A stretch of DNA of 64,000 bases from Spirodela intermedia (lineage: Eukaryota > Streptophyta > Magnoliopsida > Alismatales > Araceae): the NCBI GenBank assembly GCA_902729315.2, contig LR746264.1, positions 5,481,878 to 5,545,877 on the forward strand, in the 5' to 3' direction. A program made the translations under genes and the position numbers. This document shows, piece after piece, positions 50,175-61,954 of the stretch. The stretch's first letter is position 1, and every line of letters starts with the position of its first letter. The notes under the pieces were generated by a model. The model saw nothing but the letters and a program-made list of their open reading frames with translations. It had not been told where the DNA came from and made no database searches.

Positions 50175-50744
50175 ATGGCGCAGACTCTGGGGAGTAAGGC
50201 CTTCCAAGGGCTGGGCGACCTCATCAGGCTCCTCCCCACCGGAACCGTCTTCCTCTTCCAGTTCCTCTATAGGGTGTTGACGGACAACGGTCACTGCAGC
50301 GTTGTCAACAAGGTCCTCAGCGGCGTCCTCCTCGGCATCTGCGGCTTCTCCTGCGCCTTCTCCTGCTTCACCGACAGCTATACTGATGCAGACGGCAAGG
50401 TCTACTACGGCATCGTGACGGGCAAGGGACTCTGGCCCTTCTGGGATCCGAAATCCTCCACTACAGACCTCTCCAATTACAGGCTCCGCCTTGGAGACTT
50501 CGTCCACGCCGCCCTCTCCGTCCTGGTCTTCGCCATCGTCGGCCTCCTCGACTCCAACACCGTCTCCTGCTACTACCCTTCCTTCGAGTCCAAACAGAAG
50601 GTCCTCCTCATGGTCCTTCCTCCTGCGATAGGCACCCTCGTCAGCGCGAGCGCCGTCATCTTCCCCAACAACCGTCATGGTATCGGATATCCTGCCAGCC
50701 CAGCTCAGATACTGTGGCTTCGTCTTCCTCTTCTTCCCGAGTAG
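50175..50744 (+). CDS. DMP: DMP/DUF679-family membrane protein, copy 2, altered C-terminus
   Basis: 189 residues, four transmembrane helices, all core motifs as in copy 1 ([28 protein letters not shown]). After HGIGYPASP the frame changes: the intact tail CCAGCCCTGATACTG is CCAGCCCAGCTCAGATACTG here, a net gain of five bases. The conserved [11 protein letters not shown] end is therefore replaced by [13 protein letters not shown] and stop. The cytosolic tail is short in the family, so the protein may still work, but tail-dependent sorting could change. Nearly identical to copy 3 elsewhere. The frame is open upstream through the GA tract but has no ATG there. Confidence 0.9.
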   Translation: MAQTLGSKAFQGLGDLIRLLPTGTVFLFQFLYRVLTDNGHCSVVNKVLSGVLLGICGFSCAFSCFTDSYTDADGKVYYGIVTGKGLWPFWDPKSSTTDLSNYRLRLGDFVHAALSVLVFAIVGLLDSNTVSCYYPSFESKQKVLLMVLPPAIGTLVSASAVIFPNNRHGIGYPASPAQILWLRLPLLPE

Positions 50745-51497
50745 CTTAAATTTCCGCACACACTCTCTCTCCCTCCCTCTGTGTATCAATTCAACTCTTG
50801 ATTTCTGTGCTTTTAATCGGGTGTCTTTTAGTCGATCGTCATTACTCCAATACATTTCTGAAACTAGTAAGAGAGTAAAAGAATCGGGTTCTTCTCTGTC
50901 TCTCTCTCTGTCTCTCTGTGAGATGACATAAGGTGATGATAAAGAGCTGTCACATACGGGAAACCCAATACGGTTCGGGGTGGTAGGGTGTGAATCGGGC
51001 CGAGTCTTGGCGAGTCAGTCTGTGAAACTGTTCCACAACGAGACTAGTTCAGAGACAAAATGAATACAATTTGCACAATGTGTCATACAATCCGCCCCAT
51101 AAATATATTACTTGGGTGAATCTGTCCAAGTCCGGGAAAACCAGCGAAGCTGTTTCACTTTGGGGTAGCCTGGCTTGGGTTAAAAACATGTCTCGGAAAG
51201 CCGCGCGGTCTGAGTTGACTCGGGGGTCACGCTGAGCTCGCTTATCTTGATCGTACAAGGATACATCAGAAGGATTCCTATAATGAACCGAGTTGACCTT
51301 GTTTTATCCATCTGTTGATTTTCTTGGTAGATAAGTTCGTCAAGGGCTTCCTTCTGGACTGTATTACTCCAATAGACGTCATCTGAGCAAACCCACCAAA
51401 TGACCCTTCTTGCGCCTGTTGTTGCACCGAGTCTTAGGTTGTTGAGGACGGAGAATTCGCGTGCATCTGGGAGAGAGAGAAGAAGGAAGGGAGGGGG

Positions 51498-51550
<53 letters not shown>
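50745..51550 (+). repeat. Geneless DMP unit: flank and leader module ending in a GA tract, with no coding region
   Basis: 3' flank of copy 2, then leader sequence (CAAGGGCTTCCTTCTGGAC to CTTAGGTTGTTGAGGACGG) and a GA tract at about 51503-51551. Where the DMP gene should start, the GA tract instead runs straight into GAGCTGTCACGTACGGGTAAC, the 3' flank start of the next unit. The gene body has been removed between two GA stretches. Confidence 0.85.
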
Positions 51551-51553
<3 letters not shown>

Positions 51554-52100
51554 GTCACGTACGGGTAACCCAACACTCTCCGGGCTGGTAGGCTGTGAAT
51601 CAGACGGCGAGTCTCGGGGGGCCAGTCTATGAGACTGTTCCACACCGAAGGTGGCAGGGACCAAAGTTGAGTTGAATCGGCAATCGCTCCGGGTTTTGAG
51701 ATTTGGCGCTGTTCCATGAATCCATTACTTTGATTAGTTGAGAATATCCCGGGATTAAATGAATAAAAGTTGTACCTAAAGTATGTTAAAACCTGCCCCA
51801 TAAATATATTACTTGGGTGACTCGGTTCGAGGCCGGGAAAATCAACGACAGTGTTTCACTTCAAGCTGGCCTGGCTTGTGATACAGCACGACTTGGGAAG
51901 CCACGTGGTGTGAGTTGACTCGCGGAAAGCCACGAGGTTTGATAAGTTCATCGTGGCTTGCTTGTGGACTGTACTAATCAAATATACGTCATCTGAGAAA
52001 ACCCAACGAATAAGCCTTCTTGCGCCTGTTGGTGCGCCGAGTCTTAAGTTGTTGAGGCCGGGGAACTGTCGTGCATTTTGTGGGAGAGAGAGGGAGGGGT

Positions 52101-52145
<45 letters not shown>

Positions 52146-52156
52146 GTATCAGAGGC
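51551..52156 (+). repeat. DMP cluster flank module, copy D
   Basis: Starts GCTGTCACGTACGGGTAACCC after the GA junction and continues through the shared leader (AAGTTCATCGTGGCTTGC, CTTAAGTTGTTGAGGCCGG) to a GA tract at 52108-52140, just before DMP copy 3. Confidence 0.85.
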
Positions 52157-52726
52157 ATGGCGCAGACTCTGGGGAGTAAGGCCTACCAGGGGCTAGGCGA
52201 CCTCATCAAGCTCCTCCCCACCGGTACCGTCTTCCTCTTCCATTTCCTCAACCGGGTGCTGACGGACAACGGTCACTGCAGCGTTGTCAACAAGGTCCTC
52301 AGCGGCGTCCTCCTCGGCATCTGCGGCTTCTCCTGCGCCTTCTCCTGCTTCACCGACAGTTACACTGGTACCGACGGCAAGGTCTACTACGGCATCGTGA
52401 CGGGCAAGGGACTCTGGCCCTTCTGGGATCCGAAATCCTCCACTACAGACCTCTCCAATTACAGGCTCCGCCTTGGAGACTTCGTCCACGCCGCCCTCTC
52501 CGTCCTGGTCTTCGCCATCGTCGGCCTCCTCGACTCCAACACCGTCTCCTGCTACTACCCTTCCTTCGAGTCCAAACAGAAGGTCCTCCTCATGGTCCTT
52601 CCTCCTGCGATAGGCACCCTCGTCAGCGCGAGCGCCGTCATCTTCCCCAACAACCGTCATGGCATCGGATACCCTGCTAGCCCTGATACTGTGGCTTCGT
52701 CTTCCTCTACATCCCGAGTAGCTTAA
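52157..52726 (+). CDS. DMP: DMP/DUF679-family membrane protein, copy 3
   Basis: 189 residues, complete, with the normal serine-rich C-terminus ([14 protein letters not shown]). Same four-helix plan as copy 1: [55 protein letters not shown], then the [15 protein letters not shown] loop and [12 protein letters not shown]. It differs from copy 2 by a handful of residues and by its intact tail. The GA tract and shared leader upstream suggest that copies 2 and 3 are expressed from related promoters that differ from that of copy 1. Confidence 0.93.
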   Translation: MAQTLGSKAYQGLGDLIKLLPTGTVFLFHFLNRVLTDNGHCSVVNKVLSGVLLGICGFSCAFSCFTDSYTGTDGKVYYGIVTGKGLWPFWDPKSSTTDLSNYRLRLGDFVHAALSVLVFAIVGLLDSNTVSCYYPSFESKQKVLLMVLPPAIGTLVSASAVIFPNNRHGIGYPASPDTVASSSSTSRVA

Positions 52727-53027
52727 CTATCCGGACGCACACGCTCTCTCCCTCTCTCTCTCTCTGTGACTCTCGCCGTGTATCAATTCGAGACTTGGTT
52801 GCTGTGCTTTGAATCGCGTGGGTTTTAGTTGATCGTCTTTACTCGAATACTTTTCTGAAGCCAGTAAGAGAGTAAGAGGAACGGGTTCCTCTCTCTCTCT
52901 CTCGCTTGGTGTCCCCGTCTACCTCGCAAGTGTGTGGTGATTCAATATGAGGTAAGGTGATGATAGTGAGCTAAAACGTGCGGGTAACACAACACGGTCT
53001 GGGGTGGTTGGCTGTGAATCGGACCGT
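52727..53027 (+). repeat. DMP cluster flank module, copy E (right end of the cluster)
   Basis: Shared 3' flank up to GGCTGTGAATCGGACCG near 53010-53027; sequence identity to the other modules stops there, which marks the right end of the tandem array. Confidence 0.8.
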
Positions 53028-53670
53028 GTTGCGTTGCATGTATTAAATTTGGCCAGAATTATATTCTTATCTATTAAAGACAATTATCAACGGGCATTTT
53101 TGTTTATACCTTCTCTTGATTGAAAAGGATACGACTGACTTCTTTATTGATCTTGAGTCTTTCTAAGCTTAAATTTTGCGTCAACAATATAATTGGGTCA
53201 GTCGTTGCTCATAAATATTTCTCTCTTGAGATGAGGATCCCCAATGGTTAGTTCAGTCAGACTCTAACATGTAGATCACTTGCTCCTCATTGTAGTGAAA
53301 AATTACATAGTCTAGCCATATCCTTGATATGCATAACTACTTATCAATTGATAAGTATCATGATTTACACCAATATTCCACCAATAGTAACAATGAAAGA
53401 ATGATTTACGTATTATCATGATTGAAGTATGATTTAATGTTGAAACATTTCTGATATTATTATGATGAGTGTGATTGGTTAAAAATTAAATATATCAACT
53501 TTGAATTTGAGCTTGTCAAACTCAAATCTTATATGTGTATAATGAATTAAACTAAATAAAAAATTTAAGAAAGTTTTAATAAAGTTCACACAAGCTTTAA
53601 GTTAAATAGAAAATTTATAAGATATTTACTTCAAGTTAAATATCAAATGTTATAGCAATTGAGGAGGTTG
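53028..53670. other. AT-rich spacer right of the DMP cluster
   Basis: No open frame of note and no recognisable domain. It joins the cluster to the first solo LTR. Confidence 0.6.
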
Positions 53671-55318
53671 ATAATTGATGTGACTTAGTCGTTGTATAGT
53701 AAATTATACAAATTTAAAATTTATAAAACTAGAAAATATGAATTTTTAGATATTTAAAAGTATTTCTAAATAAATATATCAATTATAATTCAATCAAACA
53801 TCCAAAAATAGTTATAATTTTTAAAGTCAATCAGAGGGATGTAATATAATATCTGGTAATTATTCAGAATTTTACTTAAAGAAAACTATTTTCTATGAAT
53901 TTTATACTAAGAAATGAAAAGAAAATATATTTAAAATTCACAAAAAAGGGAAATAAGGGTGCAGACGTCAAGATGATGTCAGCACCTGATGAACGCGAAT
54001 TAGACAAAAATAAAGTTTTACCTAGTGATTCTTATATAAACGATTATAGATGATTTAATTGATCAAATTAAGATCTGTAAAAACCAAAAGAATCGTAATT
54101 GAATAAAATATATCTTGGTAAATTTAAATCACATAAATTATCACCAAATGAAGCAGAAATTAAGTTGAAAGCAAGAAAACAGAGTTTTGGTATTGTAGTA
54201 GTGATGTTTCGGCGATGCACTAAAATTTTGAGTATTCGAGGAGATCGTCACATAATGTCCATAGTCTCGAAGGCTCTCCTTAGACAAGGATGACGTGGGT
54301 AATCTCTAGATCTTCTTGCAAAGTCTAGAGATCAATGAAATGGGTCGTCGAATCATCTCCGGTGATTGTCACCTAGTGGAGTAGAAAAATGACGACTTTG
54401 TGGCTCTCTGGCAGCTATCACTCGAAGGAGAGGAGCTGGATGGTGGTGGGACACGTGTTAGGGAGCTTCATCCTCAGGTCCGCATAGCAAGAGGAGGTTC
54501 TTCATCGCATCCAGTATGCTCTCAGGAGGTGGCGACTCATCTCCCAATGGATTGTCCTCTTCCCGACGATAGTTTATTCATCGATCAATCAGAGATGCTT
54601 TACTTGATAGATTCGCGATCCTTTTATTGCAAATCGTTCAACAATTTTAGTAATAATATTCCATGAATTGCATTGACAAGATTTTCACTGATGATCTAGC
54701 GATTATGGTGGCTTAATCTTTCACTGGCGATCTACAAGAAAGTCGCGATAATCTATTAAAAAATATGACGCGAATTGCCCGTGCTAGTTGCCTGCGCTGG
54801 TTGCCTGCCCTTTTCGGAGAAGGTGTGACGCAAGTTTAGTCTCACATCGCTTGTGTGCCGAAGTTTCTGATGAATATATAGTAATATTACATTTGCAATC
54901 AAGTCTCTTTCTTGCATGTGTACAACCACTCCTTACCCCACAGTCAGCTGGCCACTGGTGACATAGAAGGAGAGTGGGCACACACATGCCCCTATCGGTC
55001 TTAGCCGCTCGAGCCCCTGCTTGTGACTCCTTTCCGACTACACTTCCAACCTGCTTGTGGGCTCGGCTAGCTGGCGGGTCCCCCCCATTTCACTATATTT
55101 TTATTTGAATTTCTTTTTCTTTATTTATCTCAAAAGTAAGATTATACAAATCATATAAATTCATATAAAATCACATAATTACCCAAAAATTCACATTAAT
55201 CAGCTGAAAACTACTTTTCACACTTTAACATAAATATAAGTTTATTTTTCATGAGTTAAGGCTAAAACTATATTATTTACTAATTAATAACTCATGATAA
55301 TAAAGACTTATCAATAAT
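53671..55318 (-). mobile_element. Solo LTR of an Athila/Tat-like Ty3/gypsy family, with 5-bp target duplication
   Basis: LTR body 53676-55313 (1638 bases) in minus orientation, flanked on both sides by ATAAT (53671-53675 and 55314-55318). Plus-strand ends are TGATGTGACTT and ACTTATCA, the reverse of the TGATAAG...GTCA form of the copy at 60189. There is no internal element sequence, so it arose by recombination between two LTRs. The plus frame at 54400-54666 lies antisense inside it and is not a gene. Confidence 0.9.
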
Positions 55319-56548
55319 GTAACATAATTACTATTAAATGAGTTTTTGAATTTTTTATAAGTATGATTTAGAACTCATCAAGATTTCTAAAAATTACTAT
55401 TAAATAATTTGACCACAATTATAGACTAAGTATCAATATAATAGTTTTTTGCAATATAAGGTTTTTGACATGTAATAATTACCCTTAAGAGTTAGTGTTG
55501 ATACCATTAGTTTTGTTGATTAAAAAAATATTTTTTTGAAAATTTATTACGTTATATTAGTGTGAAGTCATATACTTAATTGATGATGTGTTAATTGATA
55601 CTTAATTTGTACTAGTGCTGTGTTAAATTATGAACTTAGATCATTCACTAATGATTGAAATGCTAAAGTAGCCATGTTTGAAGAATCAAAAGCTTTAAGA
55701 TCTATTCGTGTTGATGATATCATTGATTATTTATTAACCCTCAATAAATCTATAAAAAGAAACATAAGTACATTGTCTTCAAATCAATTGAGTCATCTAA
55801 TGATGAGGATAAACTTACATTCTTATCTAGAAGACTAAATAAGCTAACAATGAAAAAAAATCTTTACAACTAGGAAAGATATGATTTTTTTTTGAAAAGT
55901 CTGATTTCCTTTGAGTGTTAAATATTCACTTTAAAATTGATTGCCCTTTGCTGAAAAAAAAGAATCATGGTCCCAATGAGACGCTTTTAGCAATTATGCT
56001 CTTGTTATTAGATCCTTAATAGATTAACAGGAACCAATACAATTTAGATATGAACATTAATGATAAAAGATTCATGTATGGATTTCACCTAGGAAATTCA
56101 AAATTGTTAAAAGGACATATCATATTGGTTTCTTAGAAGTTTAAATTAGTCATATTTAAGAGAAATAATAATTGAGAAATTCCAAAGACCCAAGAAGATT
56201 TTCATACGATGACTACAAAATTCTACTATTTTCCAACCAAAAAATTAACAAGGAATGAGTATCATTTCCCCCTCTACAGCCTCTATTTTTTCATGAGTCT
56301 TTTACACAATAAATTCAAGCAAAAGGATGAGGATTATGTTGTTAAGTTACTACCCAAATATATTAGTTCAAGGAGAACTATTAAAGTATTGGGAGCATCT
56401 CCTCAACTTATTTAAAGTTTAAAGATAGAGAGCCTTCAATCCACAACTAGCAAGTTGATAAGAAGAGGATAACAATTTCAAGTCAGTTATCATCATCTTC
56501 TTTATCAAACTCTAAGAATATTCAAGTCTACATCATCTTTAGAATATT
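55319..56548 (+). mobile_element. Relic of a copia gag region between two solo LTRs
   Basis: At about 55680-55950 broken frames give ESKALRSIRVDDIIDYLLTL, then KSIESSNDEDKLTFLSRRLN, then FEC and, after a frame change, HFKIDCPLLKKK. The last two form a broken CCHC zinc knuckle. The order acidic linker, LSRRxxK, zinc knuckle is typical of plant Ty1/copia gag. Stops and shifts are frequent. Element ends were not found. Confidence 0.65.
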
Positions 56549-57705
56549 TTACCAAATGTAACCTAGTCATTGTATAATAAATCATGTAAATTTAAAGATT
56601 TATAAAACTAGAAAATAATAATTTTTAGATATTTAGACATATTTATGAATAAGTATATCAATTATAATTTAATAAAGTTTAAAAAATAATAAGAATTTTC
56701 TAGGTTGATCACATAGATGTAATATAATATTGGATAATATTTTATATTTATGCAAAGAATATGATTTTTTATGAGTTTTAGACTAAGTCATGAAAATAAA
56801 ATATTTAAAATTCACGAAAAAAATAAATAAGGGTGCATTCATCATGATGACGTTAGTGTGTCAACAAACAATTATAGATGATTTACTCAATTAGATTCAT
56901 AATTTTTTTATCTATAATTATTAAATAATTTTAGTAATGATAGATTGTAAATCATATTGACAAATTTTTGTCGATGATTGAGTGATTTTGATGACTTAAT
57001 CATTCATCAGTAATTTATAAGGAAATTATGATTTAATCAGATAAAAATATGAGTTTTGACTTTGATAAGATTCAAAGTTTCGATGATTGCTCGTCTACAT
57101 GAGAGAGAGCAAAATAAGTATGTAAATATCCTTATAAAATGACATCATAAGGCTACTTATTCTCATAACTAAGTGGTATTTTAGGTATTAAAACCATTAC
57201 AAACTTTGTGGAAAGTTGTGATCCCTTTTAGTCCCACATTAGTTATTTTTTGAGTTTTGAGGTGTATATATAATAACACAAGATTTTGTCATCAATAAGC
57301 CTCTCTCATATGTGTGTGACTACTCTTTGCCTACGCCTGGTTGGCCACTGGTGATGTGGAAGAGAAGTGAAGCACACGTGTCCCTTATTAATATATCCTT
57401 ATTTGTTGAGCCCCTTTACTCACATCTTTACTTGATAGTGCTTCTAACCCACTTCCAGGCCCAATTGGCTGATGGGTTCCCCCCTTTTTTATCTTTTTAT
57501 TTTATTTTATTATTATTTTATCTATCATAAAAATAAGATTATATAAATTCACATAAAATCACATAATTAAGAAAAAAAATAAAATTAACTAATTAAAAAT
57601 AATTTTTACAATTTAACATAAATATAAATCTATTTATCATGAGTTAACTGTAAAACTATATTATTAATTAGTTATTAACTCATGATTATGATGCTTATCA
57701 TTACC
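56549..57705 (-). mobile_element. Second solo LTR of the same gypsy family, shortened, with target duplication
   Basis: LTR body 56554-57700 (1147 bases), minus orientation, flanked by TTACC at 56549-56553 and 57701-57705. It aligns with the first solo LTR from AAATGTAACCTAGTC (TG mutated to AA at the end) to GCTTATCA. It lacks roughly 500 bases of the middle but keeps a segment around 57040-57190 that the first copy has lost. Confidence 0.85.
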
Positions 57706-60188
57706 CATGGTGAAACATTTCATAGTTATTGTGGGATAAATTAGTGATTGATTTAATTAATCGCTCATAGGAGCTGTCCTATTAACAACTCTTAAATTAG
57801 TGAATTTAAAAGAAAATTAGAGTGAAATTTTATAAGAGTGAGCCTAATAATAAGTGATGTATGATTAGACGATCATAATCAATAGAACCCAAGAATAAGG
57901 TTGTTCTTAGAGAGTGGACATACTATTTTTTTATGATTTTTAAACTAAATGATGAATATAAAATACATTTCAAAATTTATGAAAAAAGGGTGTGGACATC
58001 AAAATAATGTCATTGTTAGGATGAATGTAAATTGAGCTGAAATAAGGTTATGCCAAGTGATTTTTACAGAAGTAATTACATAAAATTTAATTAGTTAAAT
58101 TAAGATCTATAAAAGTTGAAAAAATCATAATTGAATGAAGAATAGTTTCAAAACTTGAAATTATATAAAATATTATTAAATAAAATAAAAATTAAGTTGA
58201 AAGTAAGAAAGATAAAATTTTAGTCTCAAGATGATTGTTGGAATTTTATAATTGGGAGGATTATCAAACAATGTCTATAGTCTTAGAGGCTCTCTTTGGA
58301 CATGGATGACTTGGGCATTCTCTAGATCTCCTTTCAAAGTCTAAAAAATGATGGTAGAAGTTACATTAGTTAAAAATAATATAATAGAGTTCTAGTGTTG
58401 CAGCATCAATGTGTCAGAATCCTGAGCATTCAATAAGACTATCATATAATATCTACAGCCTCAAAGGCTCTCATTAGACATGAATGATGTGAGCAATCTT
58501 AGCATCTTGTACCTTAGCCTTACCCTCTCTTTACTCACCACTTAGGTTATCTTAGGACTTGATAAAGGGAGACACTTGTAAATCACTATAGATGAATAAA
58601 TAAGATGAAATTTTGATTCTCTCTTTGAGATGCATAGTCATTTTTCTATAAAAGATTGTGTAGGATCTTCTTCTCAAACTTGAGTGAATGATGTGGATGA
58701 TTTTTTTTTCATTCATTATTAAGTTTGGTTTGTCCTTAGCTCATCATACTTACACCTGCTATATCTTTATCATTTCATCATCTATAAATGATTATATTAA
58801 TTCAAAAACTTCATATTACTTTTTCGGCACTCTAGTGACCTTCATCTACTTTTTGCTTCTATATTTTCTACCCTAGTGATTGTTGTCTGTGATATCCTGT
58901 CTAAAGATTTGTGGTATTTCAATAGACAATATTACTTTTGAGACTAAGTTGAAGTTGACCAATTTTCTTTGTCGTTTTCTCCATGTAAAACTCTAATGTA
59001 TTATTGTGTAGGTCACATGGTGAAGACTTTTGCACCATCGTCTTTACTTTGTACAAATGGTCAAGCTCATCTACCTTGTAAGCCTTGAGATTGAATCTTA
59101 CTTCACTAATCATATATTTATGAATTGAATAATTGATCAGTTTTTCATATTATCAATATAGTACACAATTTCAAATTCTGCCCCTATTGAATATTTTGAC
59201 CATCATTTTTCAATTTTTGCATAGCTTACTTTCTGAGTTTGAATCTTATGTCTGTCATTCTATGTCTTTGATTTTTTTGACATTTTTGACATTAATGTTT
59301 GTATCTTCATAGCATTTAGGTGTCATGTTTGAATTTCATAGGTAACTTCAATTTTCAAGAATATATGTGAAACTTTATTACACATGTTGACACAAGTTAT
59401 TCTATACTTATATTTCAAGAATATTATACTATATTATTCAAACATAAAAATATATCTTATGAACTTGACTCAATAAATTCCTTGTTTGTCATAGGATCAT
59501 TTAGAGTATCACCAATGTATGTAATTTGAATATGTATCAATGATATTTAACTTATGATATAAATAATCATGATGATTAAATAAATTATATAATAACTCAT
59601 TTAATAATAATTCGTGAATATTTTTTTCGCTACGTGTGTCAAAATCAAAGACTTTTACAAGGAAAAATAATAATGTTATAGTGGTTGAGTTACCTCTGCC
59701 TACATCTACTTCTAAGATTAATAGCATTTGTATGCCATTTTTGTCTTGAGAATATAGTCAATTTCATGGAATCAACACCCCCTTACAAGATATACTTTGT
59801 TCATCTATACCATCTATTAAAATTCAAGGGTCCATAGTATCATATTATATCATAAACTTCATGATCTTCCATTTTGACATGGCACAAAATGTGGAAATAA
59901 ATAATTTAAAAGATGACATTGCCTAAGTTGTATAAAGTTGAAATCACATCCTTGAATCTACAACATACTTGATTTCTATTTAAATTCTTCACCCTAAGTC
60001 CATTAAATGAAGAAACCTTGGCCCTTTAATCCACAAGGGCTTGATCTTAAGTCCACATAATAAAAATAATTATCTTATATTTATAGAGGATGTTGTAATT
60101 TATTAGTAGAGCAATAAAATCTTAGAAGAAAAAAGTTTTGTAGAATAACTTAAAACAACTTGAATGCATCTTTAATAACAAGGGGAGC
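57706..60188. mobile_element. LTR fragments and unrecognised AT-rich sequence
   Basis: 57920-58340 is a partial minus-orientation copy of the same LTR (AATTGAATGAA, GAGGCTCTC, GATGACTTGGG landmarks), and about 58385-58505 repeats part of it (CCTCAAAGGCTCTC and the following GACATGAATGATG). From 58550 to 60188 I recognise no domain. It may be the degraded 3' end of a related element, because AAGGGGAGC, a polypurine-like tract, lies directly before the next LTR. Confidence 0.6.
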
Positions 60189-61930
60189 TGATAAGTCTTC
60201 ATTATCATGAGTTAATAATTAGTAAATAATATATTATTAACCTTAAATTATGATAAATAGACTTATATTTGTATTAAAGTATGAAAACTAGTTTTTAGTT
60301 AATTAATATGATTTTTTTGGTTAATTTTATGATTTTTTAAGAATTTATATGATTTTTATAATATTATTTTTGATATAAATAAAGAAAAAGAAATTAAAAT
60401 AAAAATATAGCAAAATGAGGGGGACCCGTAGGTAGTCGGAAGCACAGTCAAGGGGAGCCGCAAGTAGGGGCTCGAGCAAATAGGACTGATAGGTACATGT
60501 GTGCATCACTCCCTTTTGACGTCACCAAAGTTTTGAGCAACTAGTCGACTGTGGGGCAAAGAGTGGTTGTAGACTTGGGAGAAAAGAACTTATTACTTAC
60601 TAATGTGATATTACTATATATTCACCCAAAACTTTGATGCACAAGTGATATGAGACTAAACCTACATCACACCTTCTCTCGAAAGAGTTCGACAATTTTA
60701 ATACCTAAATTATCTCTTATTTATAACAGAGATATATTATGATGACATCACTTGATAAGGGTATTATAGTACTTATTTTAATCTCTCTCATATAGGTGAG
60801 TGATCAATACGGGTTCGAATCCTCTTAGAGCCAAAACTCATATTTTTATTTAATTATTACAACTTTCCTACATATCGCTAGTAAAAGATTAAGTCGCTAA
60901 AATCGTTGGATCATCAGTGAAAATCTCGTCAACGTGATTCGCAGAGTATTGTTACTAAAATTACTAAACGATTCACGATAAAAAGATTGTGAATCCATCG
61001 CATAAATCATCTCTGATTAATTGATGAACAAGCTATTGTTGAGAAGAGGATGATCTACTGAGAGACAAGTCATCACCTTCTGAGAGCGTACTAGATGCAA
61101 TGAAGAGCCTTCTCCTATTGCACAAATCTGAGGATGAAGCTCCCTAACAAACACCCCACCTTCATCCAACTCCTCTCTGTCAGGTGTCAACCATTGAAGA
61201 GCCGCAAAGTCACTATTTTTCTACTTCGTTAAGTGACAACTGTTGGAGACAATTCAACGACCCATTTCATTGATCTTTAGACTTCACAAGGAGATCTAGA
61301 GATTATCCACGTTGTCCATGTCTAAGGAGAGCCTTCAAAGCCGTGGACACTACAAGATGATCTTTCCAAATACTTAGGATTTCGGTGCATCGTCGACGCA
61401 TTACTCTTGTAACGGCATAACTCTATTTTTCTGCTTTCAACTTAATTTTCACTTCATTTAGTGATAATTTATGTGATTTAAAATTTTCAAGTTATACTTC
61501 ATTCAATTATGATTCTTTCGGCTTTTACAGATCTTAATTTGATCAATTAAATTATTTGTAATCACTTACGTAAGAATCACCAAGTAGAACTTTATTTCTG
61601 TCCAATTTGTGTTTGTCGGGAGCTGACGTCATCTTGACATCTACACCTTATTTCTTTTTTTCGTGAATTTTAAATATATTTTATTTTCATTTCTTAGTAT
61701 AAAATTCATAAAACCTTGTATTCTTTGAGATAAATTCTGAAAAATTACCCAATATTATATTACATCTTTGTAATCAACTTATAAGATTATCACTATCTTT
61801 AGAAGTTTAATTGAATTCTAATTGAGATATGTGTTCAAAAATATTTCTAAATATCTGAAAAATTGATATTTTCTACTTTTGTAAATTTTAAAATTTGCAT
61901 GATTTACTATACAATGACTAAGTCACGTCA
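60189..61930 (+). repeat. LTR of the gypsy element at the right end
   Basis: Full-length copy, inverted relative to the solo LTRs at 53676 and 56554. Shared landmarks include GGGGGACCCGTAGGTAG (about 60419), GGGGCTCGAGC and TAATTATGATTC-like segments. Confidence 0.88.
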
Positions 61931-61936
61931 ACTTTT

Positions 61937-61954
61937 GGTGCCATTGTCGAGGAG
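61937..61954 (+). other. Primer-binding site of the gypsy element
   Basis: TGGTGCCATTGTCGAGGA follows the LTR. Compared with the common plant tRNA-Asp primer site it differs mainly by C-to-T and G-to-A changes, as expected from methylated-cytosine decay. Confidence 0.75.

Noticed and set aside
54400-54666. 88-residue plus-strand frame
   Set aside because: It lies antisense within a solo LTR with defined ends and target duplications.
60800-60835. Possible tRNA T-arm (GGTTCGAATCC) within the right-hand LTR
   Set aside because: No A box, no cloverleaf and no acceptor stem; it is inside LTR sequence.
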